A DNA stretch of 6,535 nt from Gammaproteobacteria bacterium (GTDB lineage: Bacteria > Pseudomonadota > Gammaproteobacteria > Steroidobacterales > Steroidobacteraceae). Below, one piece after another: positions 5,715 through 6,535 of this stretch. The position numbers were made by a program, and so were the translations under genes. The notes under the pieces were generated by a model that saw only the letters and a list, made by a program, of their open reading frames with translations, was not told the origin of the DNA and made no database searches. Positions within the stretch are counted from its first letter, which is position 1. The number at the start of each line of letters is the position of its first letter. Where the stretch lies: NCBI GenBank assembly GCA_003165495.1, contig PMMB01000287.1:3391-9925 (forward strand), written 5' to 3'.

Positions 5715-6425
5715 TCAATACTCCTGATTGGCATCCGCGTGCCAGTGATACAGACTCTTCGCTGACGCCACGCGCTTGAATTCCGCGGGATCGTGGGCAA
5801 CGCCGGCTTGCGCGAGCAAACTCTTGAGTGCGATGCGATCGGTATCGGTCATCGGCTCGAAGCGAGCGTCGGCGCCGAGCGAGCGCACCTTGCCGCGTAC
5901 ATAGATGACCGCTTCGTACAATGAATCGCCGAGCGCGTCCTCGGCATCGCCGCAAATTACGATCCGGCCAGCCTGCGCCATGAATGCGGAAAAACTGCCG
6001 ACACTTCCGCCCACCACGATGTCGCCGCCTTTGAGCGAGATTCCGCAACGCAAAGACGCATCGCCGTCGATGATCAGTAGACCGCCGTGCGCGGAGGCGC
6101 CCGCGGCGGTCGAGGCGAAGCCCCTGACGTGCACGCGGCCGGACATCATGTTCTCGGCGGCGCCCGGACCGGCGTTGCCGTGCACCGTGACCGAGGCGTG
6201 TTTATTCATACCCGCCACGTAGTAGCCCACATGGCCGCGAATCTGCACATCGAGCTCGGCATCGAGACCGCAGGCGATCGAATGCGCGCCGTCCGGGTTT
6301 TTCACATGAATTTGCGACACCCCTTCACTGGCCGCTTGCTTGTGCAGAAATAAATTCAAGTCCCGCAGGCTGCACTGCGCAAGATCGAATTCACGCAACT
6401 TCGGCAACGGCCTCAAATTCGCCAT
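5715..6425 (-). CDS. Glutamate synthase C-terminal-like GXGXG beta-helix subunit (GlxC / MgsB type)
   Basis: The 236-residue product matches the C-terminal domain of the large glutamate synthase subunit, here a separate protein. This right-handed beta-helix is structural and couples the amidotransferase and synthase domains. Repeated short strands with glycine turns are visible: VQIRGHVGYYVAGM (60-73), VTVHGNAGPGAAENMMSGRV (79-98), VHVRGFAS (98-105), LLIIDGDASLRCGISLKGGD (116-135), IVVGGSVG (136-143) and IVICGDAEDALGDSLYEAVI (155-174). A region with more helical character follows (about 190-236), with no catalytic motif. GAGGAG eight bases before the ATG (6434-6439) is a strong ribosome binding site. 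The start overlaps the end of the upstream amidotransferase gene by 13 bases, and the stop is two bases before the next ATG, so the three genes form a tight operon. Confidence 0.92.
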   Translation of the reverse strand: MANLRPLPKLREFDLAQCSLRDLNLFLHKQAASEGVSQIHVKNPDGAHSIACGLDAELDVQIRGHVGYYVAGMNKHASVTVHGNAGPGAAENMMSGRVHVRGFASTAAGASAHGGLLIIDGDASLRCGISLKGGDIVVGGSVGSFSAFMAQAGRIVICGDAEDALGDSLYEAVIYVRGKVRSLGADARFEPMTDTDRIALKSLLAQAGVAHDPAEFKRVASAKSLYHWHADANQEY

Positions 6426-6535
6426 GAATAAATCTCCTCAGGCTTGGGCTCGAACAGCGTTGCATGAGAAATGTGCGGCAGATGCGCCAAAGAGCGGAAC
6501 TCAGAAGCGATGGCGACGTAGTCGTCGGTTTCGGC
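6413..6535 (-). CDS. Class II glutamine amidotransferase subunit, C-terminal end only (GlxB / MgsA type)
   Basis: Only the last 40 codons are in the window; the rest lies beyond the right edge. They read through YVAIASEFRSLAHLP and end FEPKPEEIYSWRI before TGA. This resembles the C-terminus of the stand-alone amidotransferases that accompany GlxC and GlxD, where a Glu-Pro-x-Pro segment precedes a terminal Trp. The full protein would be expected to cleave glutamine with an N-terminal Cys and pass ammonia to the synthase subunit; the catalytic part is not visible, so this rests on family and context. The coding end overlaps the GlxC-like start by 13 bases, favouring translational coupling. Confidence 0.75.
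   Translation of the reverse strand, partial: AETDDYVAIASEFRSLAHLPHISHATLFEPKPEEIYSWRI

Noticed and set aside
4366..5727. A 453-codon open frame on the plus strand opposite the FMN synthase subunit
   Set aside because: It is fully antisense to a gene with many conserved motifs. Its translation is rich in His, Arg and Ala without domain features, as expected for a shadow frame in GC-rich DNA.
5713..6048. N-terminal extension of the FMN subunit frame by 112 codons
   Set aside because: It overlaps the GlxC-like gene in another frame, is Arg-rich, and the internal ATG at 5712 has a good ribosome binding site and family-typical length.

Overview
The window looks like a chromosomal segment of a moderately GC-rich bacterium, most likely a proteobacterium. 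That placement is inferred from the gene families and recalled protein resemblance, not from a marker gene. It carries seven complete genes, one gene cut by the right edge, and one decayed gene fragment. No tRNA, rRNA, CRISPR array, insertion sequence or phage gene was seen.

Left part, plus strand (1-1856): a cytoplasmic gamma-glutamyltransferase-fold hydrolase resembling oxamate amidohydrolase HpxW, followed after 42 bases by a small protein of unknown function that is probably co-transcribed. Facing them on the minus strand (1923-2549) is a type II CDP-diacylglycerol-serine O-phosphatidyltransferase (pssA), a membrane enzyme of phospholipid synthesis.

Middle part, plus strand (2550-3823): a 338-base non-coding stretch with two GC-rich inverted repeats leads into a 96-residue coiled-coil protein of the sll1863-type stress family. 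A second non-coding stretch (3179-3436) contains what reads as the N-terminal remnant of a thiolase gene, bracketed by an imperfect 19-base direct repeat. It is followed by a four-helix DUF4345 membrane protein.

Right part, minus strand (3867-6535): a VOC-superfamily protein lies downstream of a tight operon encoding a split glutamate synthase. In transcription order these are the C-terminus of a class II glutamine amidotransferase (GlxB/MgsA-like, cut by the window edge), a GXGXG beta-helix protein (GlxC/MgsB-like) and an FMN/iron-sulfur synthase subunit (GlxD/MgsC-like). The three subunits together should move the glutamine amide nitrogen, or methylamine in N-methylglutamate synthase, onto a 2-oxo acid. 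This part is visibly more GC-rich than the left and middle parts.

Most of the content belongs to known families. The items most worth a second look are the thiolase remnant with its flanking repeat, the unresolved substrate of the GlxBCD/MgsABC-type complex, the VOC protein lacking expected metal ligands, and the possibly structured leader upstream of the coiled-coil gene.
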